The notes: a model not told the origin generated them from the sequence alone. A DNA stretch of 24,305 nucleotides from Blastocladiella britannica (GCA_025349905.2 MU624785.1:1-24305); one strand, 5' to 3'. Counted from the stretch's first letter, positions 8,598 to 19,400 are shown. Program-made: numbers and translations.

Positions 8598-11500
8598 TTA
8601 ATCTTTTTTGCTGCCTGATCGGCTCCCAGCCGACGTCCTTGCCTGCTTCTTGCGGTCCCGAGCTGCGGCGGCTGACCCGCCTCGGGGCGACGGCGCTCGT
8701 GTTGGCTCGGCGAAAGCGGCGCCCGGAATCTCGCTCGAGTCGTCGGCACCGCCATCCGAGTCAGATCCCGATGCGATCCCCGACACGCCACGGGCGCGGA
8801 TCCCTGCTCCCGAGACGGCGCCCGCGATCGGATCCGAGTCGCTAACGAGGAACGGCGATCCGGGAGCCACAGCAGTGATCCGTTCGTGCACAAAGTCGTG
8901 ATCGCGGCCACTCATTGATCCTACAGCAGCGTCTATGGCACTGCCACTACCAGCGGTCGACGGAGCGGCCGGAATCGGGGCCAGCGGTGGCACGCCGCGA
9001 CGGTTGAGCACGCCGTTGCTCGGGTGCGCGTTGTGTACTGGCCGCAGATCGGCCGACGCCACCACCTCTGCCAGGGCCTGCGTCGGCGATGCCATGGTCG
9101 ATGCGCCCGACTCGGAGCGTGCGTGGCCCTTGTGGCTGGCCGACAAGGACGGCCCGCGGGAGTGCGATCGCCGGTGCAGCGCCCCGCCTGGGGATACCGT
9201 TTCGGATGGCGAAGTGGTGGTCAAGAGAATCGACGACCGCGCGCCGGATCCGCGGCCAGACTTGCCGAGAGAGCCGTGCAAGTCAGTACCTCCGGCCGCG
9301 ACCACGACCGCGAGTCCGTTGTGGAACGTCACATGCTCGTGACCGGATGCTCCTGTCTCTGTTTGGTGTTGCTGTTGGTGGCGGTGATGGTGACTGTTTG
9401 TGCGGTTGTGGCCGTGGCTGTTGTTGCGCGAAAGGGATGAGCCAGCCACGTCATCATGGGACGACCAAGCTGCCCCACCGTGTCGTGCGCCCGCTGATGT
9501 TGCCGTCATTGCCGCTGCTGCCTCACCGATCGGATCGAGTCCCGATGCATCACTGTCGCCCGCATGCGAGGTCAATGACGAGACTTCGGATTCGTCATCG
9601 GCGGACTTGAGCCGCCCAGTCAAGAAAGCGACACCGACAAACGTGAGCGATACCCCGACGACGAACTGCAATGGGTTTTTTATGAGTCTACGTGTAACTG
9701 AGCATGTAGATGTTTGCTGACGTACCATGCCAAATTGGAATGGAGAAAACGAGGCGAATTCGTTAAAGTACACTCCGCCCTATCACATGAATGAATATCA
9801 TCAGTTCTGACTTGAATGCGTGTAGAAATGGTCAATATTAACGTACAGAGCTAAAATTCAAAATGAACGAAGTATTGGAAGCGGATCGTTAGACTACACA
9901 ATTGGTAAGTGGAGAACAAGGTGGCACGTACATAATGGAGCTCAAAGTATCTGCACGTCCAGGAAAACAAACAACGTCAGCAAGGTTTGGGAAAACAAAC
10001 GAAAAACAGAAACAAAACGTACAAACGACATAGAATGCAGGTACTTGCAGAAGCGCATCGTAGCGACGAATCCCCTCGTTAATGTAGTAAATTTGGCCGC
10101 CTCCCGTGACAATGATGCCTGCAAAGATGGCATACGTGACCACGGACGCGAATTGATTATCGCCTTGTAGCGTCAACGAAATGAGCTCGGCAGCCGATTT
10201 GGCAAACATGACCGTCCTGTGGTTTCGGAGTTAACAATTGCTGACTGGTTGAACAGGTAAAATAAAGAATACGTACAATCCACCAAGGGCACCGCCCATG
10301 CAGGCATACGAAAAGGGAAGCGCAACGCGTATGGCGACCGAGTCTTCGCGGACACTGAACCGCTGCAGCTGCAACAGCCTCGAGAAGTGAAGGCATCGGC
10401 GGTGTTTGATGAGCGGTGCACTGGATCCGTCCGAGTATGCCGACACGGGCGTGTTGGGGGCCCGTCGCGGAGAGGATGCAGATCCCTGGCGCGATTGATT
10501 GTGCAACTTTTGGTTTGCCTCCATGACTCTGTTGATTCACATCATATGCGTCAGAGGTGAGCTGTCGACTTCTAAAAAAAAAGAAAAAGAAGAGACGGAC
10601 TTGATAAAGAACCACACGCCGAGCAACACGCCGCAAATCACACTCAGGAACGCAATGACACTGAGTTGCGTGTAGAACTGCATCAGGGCGCACAGCGAGT
10701 AGGTGGATTCGTCGTGGTTGGAAAACAGGACCACAACAATCGTGCCGCCGGAAATGAACAAAATGGAGATCAGATCCATGATACCAAAGGGCTCCGCGTT
10801 GATGAGCGGGGCGGCGATGGCATTTGATACCAGCGAGACGGCGCCGAGGGAGGCAATCAGAGATTGAGCGGCAAACGACACTAGTTCCCATCACGCCGTG
10901 AGTTTAGATTTTTAAAAGTTGATTGTTTACGTACGTGCAACGAAATTGGAGAGATTTCCTACGATCCAGACAGAGAACCCAAACACCCACAACTGAATTT
11001 TGCTGAATTAGTGCTGAATTGACAACTAAATGAAGTAGATCCGTACCGGTAGTTTGTAAGCAGGCAACCGGTCGTCGGGTGCCAGCATTTCGTTTTTGCG
11101 GAAGGCAAACTGCGCGGATGTAGGGCTAAGGTGAGCAGCTGATCCGCAGACATCCATCCATGAAAAATGCAAAAATGCAATTACCTTTTGAATGTTGAGG
11201 CCGACGTTCAGGATCACGCTCCCGCCGACGCTGATCACGACTCCAATGAGCCATCGGTTGCTCGACTGCTTTCCGCATACGACGCTTCCGGCGGCTCCGA
11301 TCGCGGCACTGGCATCGCCCGAGAGACACTGCAGCCCACTTGCGCACTGGATCACTTTCTTCGTATCCCAGCTAATATTACAGGTGCCGTTGGCAGGGAT
11401 GCCTGCACAGCAAAAGGGGGATGGAGTTCCCCCGAGCGGACCGCATCGCGCCGCTACACCGCACTTATCAGAGCAGGCAAGGGCGCCAAGGACGGGAAAC

Positions 11501-11688
11501 GATGCGCAGTCGGACGCGCGCTGGCAGTAGTCGCCGACGGATGCGAGGGCCGCGGTGCAGGACCCCACCGCGCAGTATTTTGCGGTGGATGGGCAGTCGT
11601 CGTCCGTGTTGCACGTCTGTGCGCGGGCGGTGGTCGCTGCTGCTATTGCGAGCACGAGCAGGAGGAAGATCGCGCGGCTGGATTGCAT
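8598..11688 (-). CDS. NIPA-like magnesium transporter with secreted Cys-rich N-terminal domain
   Basis: Nine exons on the minus strand: 11688-11185, 11109-11047, 10992-10935, 10880-10601, 10528-10277, 10216-10023, 9950-9928, 9779-9726 and 9665-8598 (831 residues). Splices restore NIPA (DUF803) transmembrane segments: WLIGVVISVGGSVILNVGLNIQK, then LWVFGFSVWIVGNLSNFVAL|SFAAQSL, GGALGGL|TVMFAKSAAEL, VPAFYVV|YTLSSIMY|GGVYF and FQFGM|FVVGVSLTFVGVAFL. Before this come a signal peptide (about 1-24, FLLLVLAIAAATTARA) and a domain of about 120 residues with some 15 cysteines (TCNTDDDCPSTAKYC...), which should face the outside. After the membrane part, about 330 residues rich in Ser, Gly and His form a cytosolic tail. 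NIPA proteins transport Mg2+ and are usually much shorter. The exon 7/8 junction is the least certain: donor GTGCCA at 9927 keeps frame and family length. Transport activity is inferred from the family. Confidence 0.85.
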
Positions 11689-11811
11689 TTCGTATGTAAA
11701 TTTTTCTTAATTAATTTCTGAAGAGTTGGATCGAGATTGTGGTGACTTTGAGTGCCCAGGATGTGAAATGAATCAGACAACGGCAAATTGCATTACATTC
11801 GAAAAAAAATC
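11689..11811. other. Short intergenic region upstream of the NIPA-like gene
   Basis: About 120 bp, AT-rich next to the NIPA-like ATG (AATTAATTAAG on the minus strand). It must serve both as 3' UTR of the upstream GPI-protein gene and as promoter of the NIPA-like gene, as both are read leftward. Confidence 0.4.
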
Positions 11812-12767
11812 TCACAAGGACATGGCCACAACGGCAGCAAGACCGGCAATCACGGCCGGGGCAGCCGACAGCGCCGAAGCAGAGTTGGGCTTGGTACCGG
11901 CACCAGCACCACCAGCACCACCAGCACCCGCCGTCGACGCCGATGCGTTAGCGGCCGTGGGCACCACCACCAGCACCGGGCTGGCGTTCTGCATGCCCGT
12001 GACCCACGCGTCGCCGCACGTCGACTTGAGGTACGTCACGTTGGACGCCGGGTTGGTGCGGGTCGACAGCGCCGAGAACAGCTCAGAGCTCGACGTCAGG
12101 TTGGCGCCGAGCTTGGCCTGCTTCTGCGTGCAGTCCGTGCACAGGGTCGCCTTGGGCCACTGCGCCGCGGGCGCCGTGCCGTTGAGCTTGGCCGCCTCCA
12201 ACTCCTTGGCCTGGTCCACCGCGCAGTAGCTTCCCGTCGTGGACTTGAGGCAGTACTCGTTGATCTCGTAGAACGCCGCCACCACCAGCGACCAGAAGAA
12301 CTGGTTGCTGGCGCACTCGGCGTTGTTGGAGATGGCCTGCATGGCGGCTTTTGTTCATTTCATTTTTATTTTATTTTATTTTTTATGTGGTTAGTAAATG
12401 ACAAAATGGACTCACTGAAAATAAGGTTATGGCAAGTACCCTGCGCCTTGTCCGTGCACGTCTTCGAGCACACGTTGGACAGCTGCGTGTTGAGGTCGGC
12501 CGACGACGACGCCTGGCCGGTAATCATGGCCGAGAACTGGCACGTCGCGTCCGTGAGCAGCGGCGTCAGATTGTTGGTCACCAAGCCCTTGCACGCCTCG
12601 GGGAGCGTCGCGGTGGTGCCCATCAGAATCGTGGCAACCGTGCCGGCCGAGCCCGACGTCGTGGTGGTCGAGTTGGCGGTGGGCGCCGCGGCCTGGGGGA
12701 GGGCGGTGGCCGACAGCACCAGGGCGGCGAGGAGGGCGAGGAGGGCGAGAATCGGGGAATTGGCCAT
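11812..12767 (-). CDS. Cys-rich secreted protein, predicted GPI-anchored
   Basis: Two exons (12767-12440, 12347-11812; intron 92 nt with a perfect TACTAAC branch point) encode 287 residues. There is a clear signal peptide (about 1-22, ILALLALLAALVLSATA), a Thr/Ser linker, and a body of about 190 residues with spaced cysteines (ACKGL, ATCQFS, VCSKTC, ECAS, YCLKS, YCAVD, LCTDC, TCGDA). After that come a Gly/Ala-rich stretch and a hydrophobic C-terminal end (APAVIAGLAAVVAMSL) typical of a GPI-attachment signal. Several N-x-S/T sites are present. The paired-cysteine layout resembles uncharacterised fungal surface proteins; I cannot name a family. It lies upstream of and in the same direction as the NIPA-like gene, another secreted/membrane protein. 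The acceptor at 12348 is chosen because it is the first AG after the branch point and keeps frame (KAQAAMQAISNNAEC). Confidence 0.75.
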
Positions 12768-12983
12768 TTTTCTTTATGAATTCTATGAATTGTTTTTCTA
12801 GTGTTTTGGAGGATTTGGAAAGAGGATGACTTTGAAAGAGGACGAGGGCCGAGTATAAGAGCTGCGGTTTTGCTCGCAGGCAGGCACGCTCTCATTGTGC
12901 TGCGGCAATGTGGCGTTGCATATGAGAGTCGCCAACTCATTGTGACAGGAACACGAAAAAAAAAAAACGAAAAATGATATATT
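12768..12983 (-). promoter_or_regulatory. Promoter region of the GPI Cys-rich gene / 3' UTR of SHMT
   Basis: 216 bp between SHMT's stop and the next minus-strand ATG. It carries an A-run (about 12956-12967). No distinct TATA box in the right orientation is seen. Confidence 0.35.
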
Positions 12984-14490
12984 TTAGTGCTCGTACTTGT
13001 ACTTGATGGTCGCGGGGTCAAAGCCGGGCATCGGGAACGACCGCGCAAACGCCTCAATCTCGGTGCGCAGGGCCGAGATCTCGTCCTTTTGCGCGCCCTT
13101 GCCAATCACCTCATCAAAGGCTTTGATCATCTTGGACCCGGCCGCGTCCTGCAGCGCCAGCGAAATCTGCACCGCGCGGTGCAAGAAGTCGGCGACCTGC
13201 ACAAAGTCCTGCTCCTTGAACGAACGCGACGTGAGCGCGGGCGCGCCCACACGCACACCACCGGGGGAAAGCGCCGACGTGTCGCCGTGCACCGCGTTCT
13301 TGTTGAGGGTGATGGCCACCAGATCGCACACCTTCTCGAGCTTGGAGCCCGTGAGCTTGACGGGGCGCAGGTCCCACAGCACCAGGTGGTTGTCGGTGCC
13401 GCCCGTCACAATCTTGTACCCGAGCTCCGTCAGCCGCGTCGCCAGCGCCGACGCATTGGCGCGCACTTGACGCGCGTACGCCTTCCACTCGGGCGACGCC
13501 ACCTGCTTGAGCGCCACGGCCACCGCCGCAATCGTGTTGTTGTGCGGACCACCCTGGTTGGACGGGAACACGGCCATGTTGACGCGGCCCTCGAGGTCGG
13601 TGGGCTTGGAGGCGTCAGCAACCTGCGTCTTGCGGAAAAAGATCAGGCCGGCACGGGGCCCACGCAGCGTCTTGTGGGTGGTGGTGGTGACAATGTCGCA
13701 CAGCTCGAAGGGCGAGTTTTGCTCGCCGGCGGCAATCAGGCCCGAAATGTGGGCAATGTCGGCCATCAGGTACGCGCCGTGCACGTCGGCAATCTTGCGC
13801 AGGCGCGCATAGTCCCAGTCGCGCGCGTACGCCGATGCGCCGCAGATAATGAGCTTGGGCCGGAACAGCGCCGCGTTGGCCTCCAGCTTGTCGTAGTCGA
13901 GCACGCCGGTGGCCATGTCCACCTGGTACGGCATCGACTCAAAGTAAATGGCCGACGAGCTGATCTTCTTCTTGGCGGTCTGGTACCCGTGGGTCAAGTG
14001 ACCACCTGACGGCAGATCGAGGCCCATGATGCGGTCGTGGGGTGCCAGCAGCGCCGTCAGTGCCGAAAAGTTGGCGGTCGAGCCCGAGTACGACTGCACG
14101 TTGACGCCCCAGTGCGCCGCGTCCAGATCAAACGCCTTGAGCGCGCGCGTGCGGCACAGGTTCTCGACCACGTCGATAAACTCGTTGCCGCCATAGTACC
14201 GCGCGCCGGGCAGACCCTCCGAGTACTTGTTGGTCAGGGCCGATCCGTTGGCCTCCATGACCGCCTGCGACGTGAAGTTTTCGGATGCAATCAGCTCCAG
14301 GCAGCTGTACTGGCGGTACTTTTCGAGCTCAACGAGCTTGTACATTTCCGGATCCTCCTGCTCGAGCGAAGTGTTGAGGCAGGCGTTCTACAATATTTTT
14401 CTTTGAGGTCAATATGTTTAAAGGATGGGAGCACGTGGGTATAAAAGGACGACGTACCCAGGGATCGACGGGCTTGGTAATGGCGGACAT
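12984..14490 (-). CDS. Serine hydroxymethyltransferase, cytosolic type
   Basis: Two exons (14490-14458 and 14387-12984; intron 70 nt, phase 0) encode 478 residues. The first exon supplies only [11 protein letters not shown], and the splice restores [24 protein letters not shown], the normal SHMT opening. Visible motifs include LELIASENF, the substrate region [22 protein letters not shown] and the PLP-lysine motif [12 protein letters not shown] (Lys about 250). The enzyme uses PLP and tetrahydrofolate to interconvert serine and glycine, producing methylene-THF. No mitochondrial presequence is apparent, so the cytosolic isoform is most likely. Length and motifs are complete. The gene is divergent from the deacetylase-like gene, sharing a 330-bp upstream region. 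Very high confidence in family. Confidence 0.97.
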
Positions 14491-14820
14491 GCTAAAAGAT
14501 TTGGGGAGGGGAAAGGTGCTGAAATCGTAATCTTGAAAGAGAGCAAGACAGAGCAGGGTGGCGATGGGCTGTACTTGTACCATTTTTCACTCATGCTTGG
14601 TTCGCGTCGCGCGGACTCGGCCGGGGACGCGTGTTGGCGGCTAATCAGCACCGGGGCGGGACCGATGGCGCGTTTCGTGCAGTTGCCAGCAAGTACTGTA
14701 AACCGGGTTCCGTGCGTCTCCGGCTATCGTTCCCAAAAATCCAAGAGGCCGGAAACTTGCGGAATGGGAAATCTCTCTCATTTCCCAGACACTCGTACAA
14801 TTTCCATAAAATCATATAAA
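14491..14820. promoter_or_regulatory. Divergent promoter region of SHMT and deacetylase-like gene
   Basis: 330 bp without a gene between two divergent ATGs. Close to the + strand gene lies a perfect inverted repeat TGGGAAAT-7 nt-ATTTCCCA (14765-14787), followed by CATAAAATCATATAAA abutting the ATG at 14821. The SHMT side is GC-rich in the middle, without a clear TATA box. Confidence 0.45.
14765..14787. repeat. Perfect 8-bp inverted repeat upstream of the deacetylase-like gene
   Basis: TGGGAAAT at 14765-14772 and its reverse complement ATTTCCCA at 14780-14787, with a CT-repeat loop. It sits 33 bp before the ATG, so it is either a dyad binding site or a 5' UTR hairpin. Confidence 0.6.
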
Positions 14821-15937
14821 ATGGCTGGCTCTCTCCTTGCCATGGCACTGGCCTTGGTGATCCTGGTTCCGTTATTGGTCAGCGCACAGCTTGGAAATGC
14901 GACTGGCCTTCCACAGATCGCAACGCGATTTCGAAAGTACTACGACTTGCCAGTTACCGTGTGCTTGGCCTCTGGCACCATTTCGCTCATGTATGTAATT
15001 GATGCGGCACAATGCATCCTGTGAATCATTGCTAAGGGACATACAATATGGAAAAGATTTGAGGGCGGTCCCCATCCAACACTGACCCCCGCCTACCTCG
15101 ATCTCCTCAAAACATTGCGAGTCCCAGCCGCGTTTTTCTTTGCCGGCCAAAACATCAATGCTAATACAATTGCAATCGTAGCCCGAGCTGAAGTGGAAGG
15201 GTTCGCACTCCTCACCAACTTCCATTATGCCTCACAACTCACACAAACAAAATGACAGACACGTCATCGGGTTCACGGGATACAAGTACCCGATCAGTTA
15301 CACGTCGCTAACACCGGCGCAAGTGACGCGGGAACTGACCATGGGATCTGCTGCCGTGGCCCAAGCGCGAGGAGGGTTCGCGCCAACGTACTTTCGGTTC
15401 CCAGGGAACGAATACACGCTAGCAGATCTGTCGGCGGTCACTGTGGCTGGATACGTGTCCGTTTCCACATCACTGGACGCATTCGACGGCGCAGGCGGAT
15501 CCGCGTCTTCATCCCAATCCTCAAACCAGCAGCAGCAGCAACAGCAGCAACCAGCAGCAACGGGGAACCAGTCCGACATTTACTTTGTGCAGTGGCAGCA
15601 ACGTCTCAGTCCCGTGGCGGCCAATGCGCGGTACATTGCCTCAGCCCATGACAGCGCGCCCGTTGCGCTCTCGGCACTGCGCGCCATTGTCAATCTTGCC
15701 CAAGAGCGCGGGTACACGTTTCTCCGCCTGGACGACTGCTTGGAAAAGGACGCCAACACGCTCAAGTCGGGCCGTAAGAGTAATGGGCTTGGAACTGCGT
15801 TGTTGCTCAATTCGGGCCAGCGGCCGGGCGATGACTCTTCTACCAAGTCGGCAGCGGGAGCAGCACTTGCGTTCTCGGTTGCACCTGGCGCCGCCGTGAT
15901 CAGCTTGGTGGTTGCTATCACTCTCTCCATTTTCTGA
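14821..15937 (+). CDS. Polysaccharide-deacetylase-like GPI protein, catalytic residues lost (pseudoenzyme)
   Basis: Three exons (14821-14990, 15057-15200, 15259-15937; introns 66 and 58 nt) encode 330 residues. There is a signal peptide (about 1-23), a NodB/chitin-deacetylase-like fold and a hydrophobic GPI-type C-terminus (AAVISLVVAITLSIF). Family landmarks align: ISLI-FEGGPHPTLTPAYLDLLK where active enzymes have TFDDGP; GHVIGFTGYKYP where they have IGxHTxxHP; TYFRFPGNEY for RPPYG; and IASAHDSA with GYTFLRLDDCL for the C-terminal motifs. Thus the catalytic/metal Asp pair is Glu59-Gly60 and both metal-binding His are Thr111 and Tyr115, while the late His235-Asp236 remains. De-N-acetylation of chitin is therefore unlikely; carbohydrate binding or a structural wall role is possible (inference). 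A Gln run encoded by CAG repeats (about 15528-15550) lies in the middle. The reading frame is otherwise intact. Confidence 0.8.
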
Positions 15938-15971
15938 ACTTCCTTTTCGTGACAAACCAATACAAATCCAT

Positions 15972-16439
15972 ATGGCATCGACGGCACCTACTGGCATCAG
16001 CGTGGACACGCTCAAGCAGGCGATTCTTGCCAAGTGCTCTGCGACGCACGTCGAGGTCGAGGACAAGTCGGGAGGCTGCGGCGCCGCGTTCGAGGTTAAT
16101 TTTCTCTATTCCATTCACCTCATTTCCAAGGACTCAAGTATCCTGCCACGAACGACAGGTCGTCATTGTGTCGTCGCTCTTTGAGGGCAAGCCGCTGCTC
16201 CAGCGTCACCGGTGCAGCTCCTCCAATTCGCTACTTTGTTCTTGTTTTGGACTGACAGCACTCGGTTTTGATTTCAGTCTGGTTAACGACTTGCTCAAGC
16301 AGGAAATCAGTGCCATGCACGCCTTTTCCCAGGTACCCCTTGCTCGATCCACGTACCCTATAGCATACTTAACCATGTACATACCACATAGAAAACGTAC
16401 ACGCCCGAGCAATGGGCCAAGCTCCAACAAACAGCATGA
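15972..16439 (+). CDS. BOL2: BolA2/Fra2-type protein (iron-sulfur/iron regulation)
   Basis: Four small exons (15972-16094, 16159-16211, 16278-16332, 16392-16439; introns 64, 66, 59 nt) encode 92 residues. Spliced, it reads through the whole BolA fold: HVEVEDKSGGCGAAFE|VVIVSSLFEGKPLLQRHR|LVNDLLKQEISAMHAFSQ|KTYTPEQWA. It closely matches cytosolic BolA2/Fra2 and has the usual length. The invariant His of LLQRHRLVN and the His of MHAF are present, as is the cysteine in the SGGCG loop. BolA2 forms [2Fe-2S]-bridged complexes with monothiol glutaredoxins and takes part in cytosolic iron sensing. The start follows directly after the deacetylase-like gene (34 bp after its stop), so its promoter must be very short or overlap that gene. 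It converges on BRR2. Confidence 0.95.
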
Positions 16440-16457
16440 ACAAAATATATTGTGTAA
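16440..16457. terminator. 18-bp convergent gap between BOL2 and BRR2
   Basis: Only 18 bp, AT-rich (AATATATTGTG), separate the two stop codons. The 3' UTRs and polyadenylation sites of both genes must overlap the opposite coding region. Confidence 0.6.
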
Positions 16458-19400
16458 TTATTGATCCACCTCCATGGCATCGCCCTCCTCGTCCTCGTCT
16501 TCGTCGTCCTCATCGCTATCGTCGCCCTCGGCCACATCCACTTTGAACGCAAACTCTTGGTCGCAGCCCAGGTACGAGTCACACATGAGGTAGAGTGCGA
16601 GATCGTGCGATCCAGCGCGCGGAACGACAAAGTCCAGGCGCACATTGAGCTCGGACCCGACCGTGACGCGCTTGACGCCGTAGAGCGCGCGGGATCGCTT
16701 GTCGCCGACCACGAGCCACCATGACTCGGACTTTTCGGTCGGGAACAGCGGGGCCACCACCGCGTCGCCCGTGGCGTCCTCGTCCTCGCGGCGAATGGCC
16801 ACCCGGCACGCGATCGGCGCGTTGGCAACTGCGTCGTCGCCGTCCACGCTGAAATCCACCTCCAGGCCCGGGTACGCGTTGACAAACGTCACGATTTCTC
16901 CTGTCTGTGCGGCCGAGTACGCCGAGAACAGCGCCTGCTGCGCGTCCTCCTCCAGCTCCATCAGATCAAACACCGACTCGACCCCGGCGTCGCGGAACAG
17001 CGCCAGGTGCTCGCGCTGCACGTGCGGCAGCTGCTGCAGCGGCGAGTCCTTGTCCCACAGCCCTTGCACGCACATTTGGCACAGTTCCATTGCCGCTAGC
17101 GCGACCGGAAGCCACCCGTGGCCCGAAATCACGTCCACCGCCGCGTACAGGAGCGGCAAGGTCTCGCGCAGCACAAACCGGAGATCCGACTGCAAGTCCA
17201 CGGGCAGCTGCACGCGGCCAAAGTGGCACTGCAGCAAAATGTGCGCCTTGACCTGCGGGTCCGAGAACCACACGTCCCCGCCGAGCTTGGCCGGGCACAC
17301 TTGGTCGTAGAGCTTGCGCAGCACCCCGGCCTCGTGGTGCCGAACGGGCAGGTACGACAGCTCCACCGCGTGCGAGATAATCTCGAGCAGACCGCGCACT
17401 TTCGTGTCGTTGCGGATCGACAGCGCTAGCATCTCCACCGTTTCAGTGCTCACGCAGTAGTAGGCGGCAATCATGCCCAAGTTGAGCGGCTTGAGATCAA
17501 ACTCGTCCTCCAGCTCAATGCACTTGGCCTTGTTGAGATCGCCCACCGCCTCCTCCACTAGCTCCGTCAAAAAGTCCGACAAGTGCGTCTCAGTGAGACC
17601 GAGGAGCCCGTAAAAGTTGGGGTTGAGCGTGATGCGGCGGTACATGAGCGTCCACGTCAGGTAATCGACGGCCTCCTGCATGTTCTTGATGTTGCGGGTC
17701 ACAATCTCGGCGTTGAGGTGGTCGTGGATCGTGCGGTGGTCCAACAGCGACTCGACCACCACGGGCTCGCTCAGGTACCGCTTAAAGTAGTCCTTCTTGG
17801 TCGCCAGGGTCATGAGGTGTGCGCGCGACGTGCCGCGGCCCAGCATGTGCAGCACGTCGGCAATCGGGTAGTCGGCGTACACGTGGTACTGGCCATCGTA
17901 GTACTGGGTCCCAAGAATCAGCACATGCGCGCAACTCTGCTCCTCGAGGTGCCAGCAGGCAAGGCGCGTGGCCAGCAGAACGCCGATCGCGCCCGACTCG
18001 TACAGCGACAGGACCGTCCGCATGTCGCGAGCGCTCATGTTTTCGTACACCCACCCAATGCCGACCTCGAGCGACTGTGCCAGCGCCGGCTCCAGGTCGC
18101 TGGTCATGCCGACAAAGTCCTTGGACTCGGAGTCCACGCGCAGGAACGTCTGGCCCGGTGCCAGCCATGCCGCAAGCTCGGTGGCTACCACGGCGCACTG
18201 GGCGCGACCCGAGACAAATGCGATCGCCTGCTCGCGCGGGCCGAGCTGCGACAGGTGAGCGTACGCGGGCTTGATCATGGCCAACAGGAGCGACGGCACG
18301 TGCTGGATCGCAAACGCCTGGATCGTGACGGGCAGCGGGTGCGGGCGCGCGGAGGGTGCAAAGTTGTACGTGTGGTTGGGCTCGCACAGCAGCCACCCAC
18401 CAATATCATTGGCGTTCGCCATACTTGCCGCGAGCACCAGCATGCGCACTTTACCGGTTCCGTCCTCTTGGCGCCGCAGCGAAATGGTCCGCATGCGCGT
18501 GCACACAATCTCCATGGCCACCCCAACCTCTGGGTCCGCCATCAAGTGCATCTCGTCCGCGATAAAGAGCCACGTGTTGTACACTTGCTTGCGCTGGTGC
18601 CAGCGACGCGACAGCGCGTCCCAGTGCGCGGCCGTGGCAATCACCAGGTCGGCGCGTTCCAGTAGCTGCAGATCGCGCGTCGTCTGGCCCGTCAGCAGTA
18701 CCACGTTGAACTTGCTGCCAAATTTGGTGGACCACTGGCGGAAGCGGATCGCCGCAATCGCGTCATAAGGCGCCATGTACACGATGCGCTGGTCCGCGGT
18801 GCGCTCGCGGTGGTAGAGCGCGCGAATCACCGCCCACTCAGCAATGACCGTCTTGCCCGACCCGGCTGGCGCACACACGAGGCAGTTCTCGTCCGTCTTG
18901 TACACCGAGTGGAACACCTGCGTCTGGATCGGGTTAAAGTGCTCGTACGAAAACAGGCCGGCGTGGCGCTCCAGCGCGGCAACGGGAAGCGGCTGCAGGT
19001 CGTGCAGCTGCGTTGGTGGCGCAAACTTGGCGGGCAGGAGCAGGCTGCGGAATGACACGGGCATGCGCGTCGTTGAGGCCAGCCAGCTGTCAGACACGAC
19101 AGAGATGAAATAGTTGGGCGCGAGTGGCTCAAACAGGGGCACCGTGAATGTGAGGGTGTGGCGCTCCTCCACGTACTTGGCCTTGAGCAAAAAGTAGTCG
19201 TGGTAGAGGAGGTTCTCATCGTCCACGTCCGACACCCAGACGTGGAACCCTTGTACGCCGCCGTGCAGCTTCATATCCCATGCGAAATCGGCCTGTAGCG
19301 TCAAATCGACCTTGATGAGGCTGCGGCTGACGGGAACGGGCCGGACAGTGAGCTCCACGCGCGGGACGCTGTGCACAAACTTGTGCAAGAGCTTGCCGAA

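Noticed and set aside
8598..9430. Arg/Ser-rich + strand frames opposite the NIPA tail
   Set aside because: Mirror images of the Ser/Gly-rich tail codons; no start context or family resemblance.
9000..9430. Possible CRISPR-like or tandem array from repeated CGxCGG patterns in GC-rich parts
   Set aside because: Codon-bias periodicity only; no repeat-spacer structure. The only convincing tandem arrays are the 13-bp and 30-bp repeats near the Argonaute remnant.
14438..14448. TATAAAAG on the + strand, a textbook TATA box
   Set aside because: It lies inside SHMT intron 1 on the opposite strand and about 380 bp from the next + strand start; probably chance.
18800..19250. Second BRR2 helicase cassette with divergent motifs taken as gene damage
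   Set aside because: Divergent motifs in the C-terminal cassette are normal for BRR2, and the frame is uninterrupted for over 4.6 kb.
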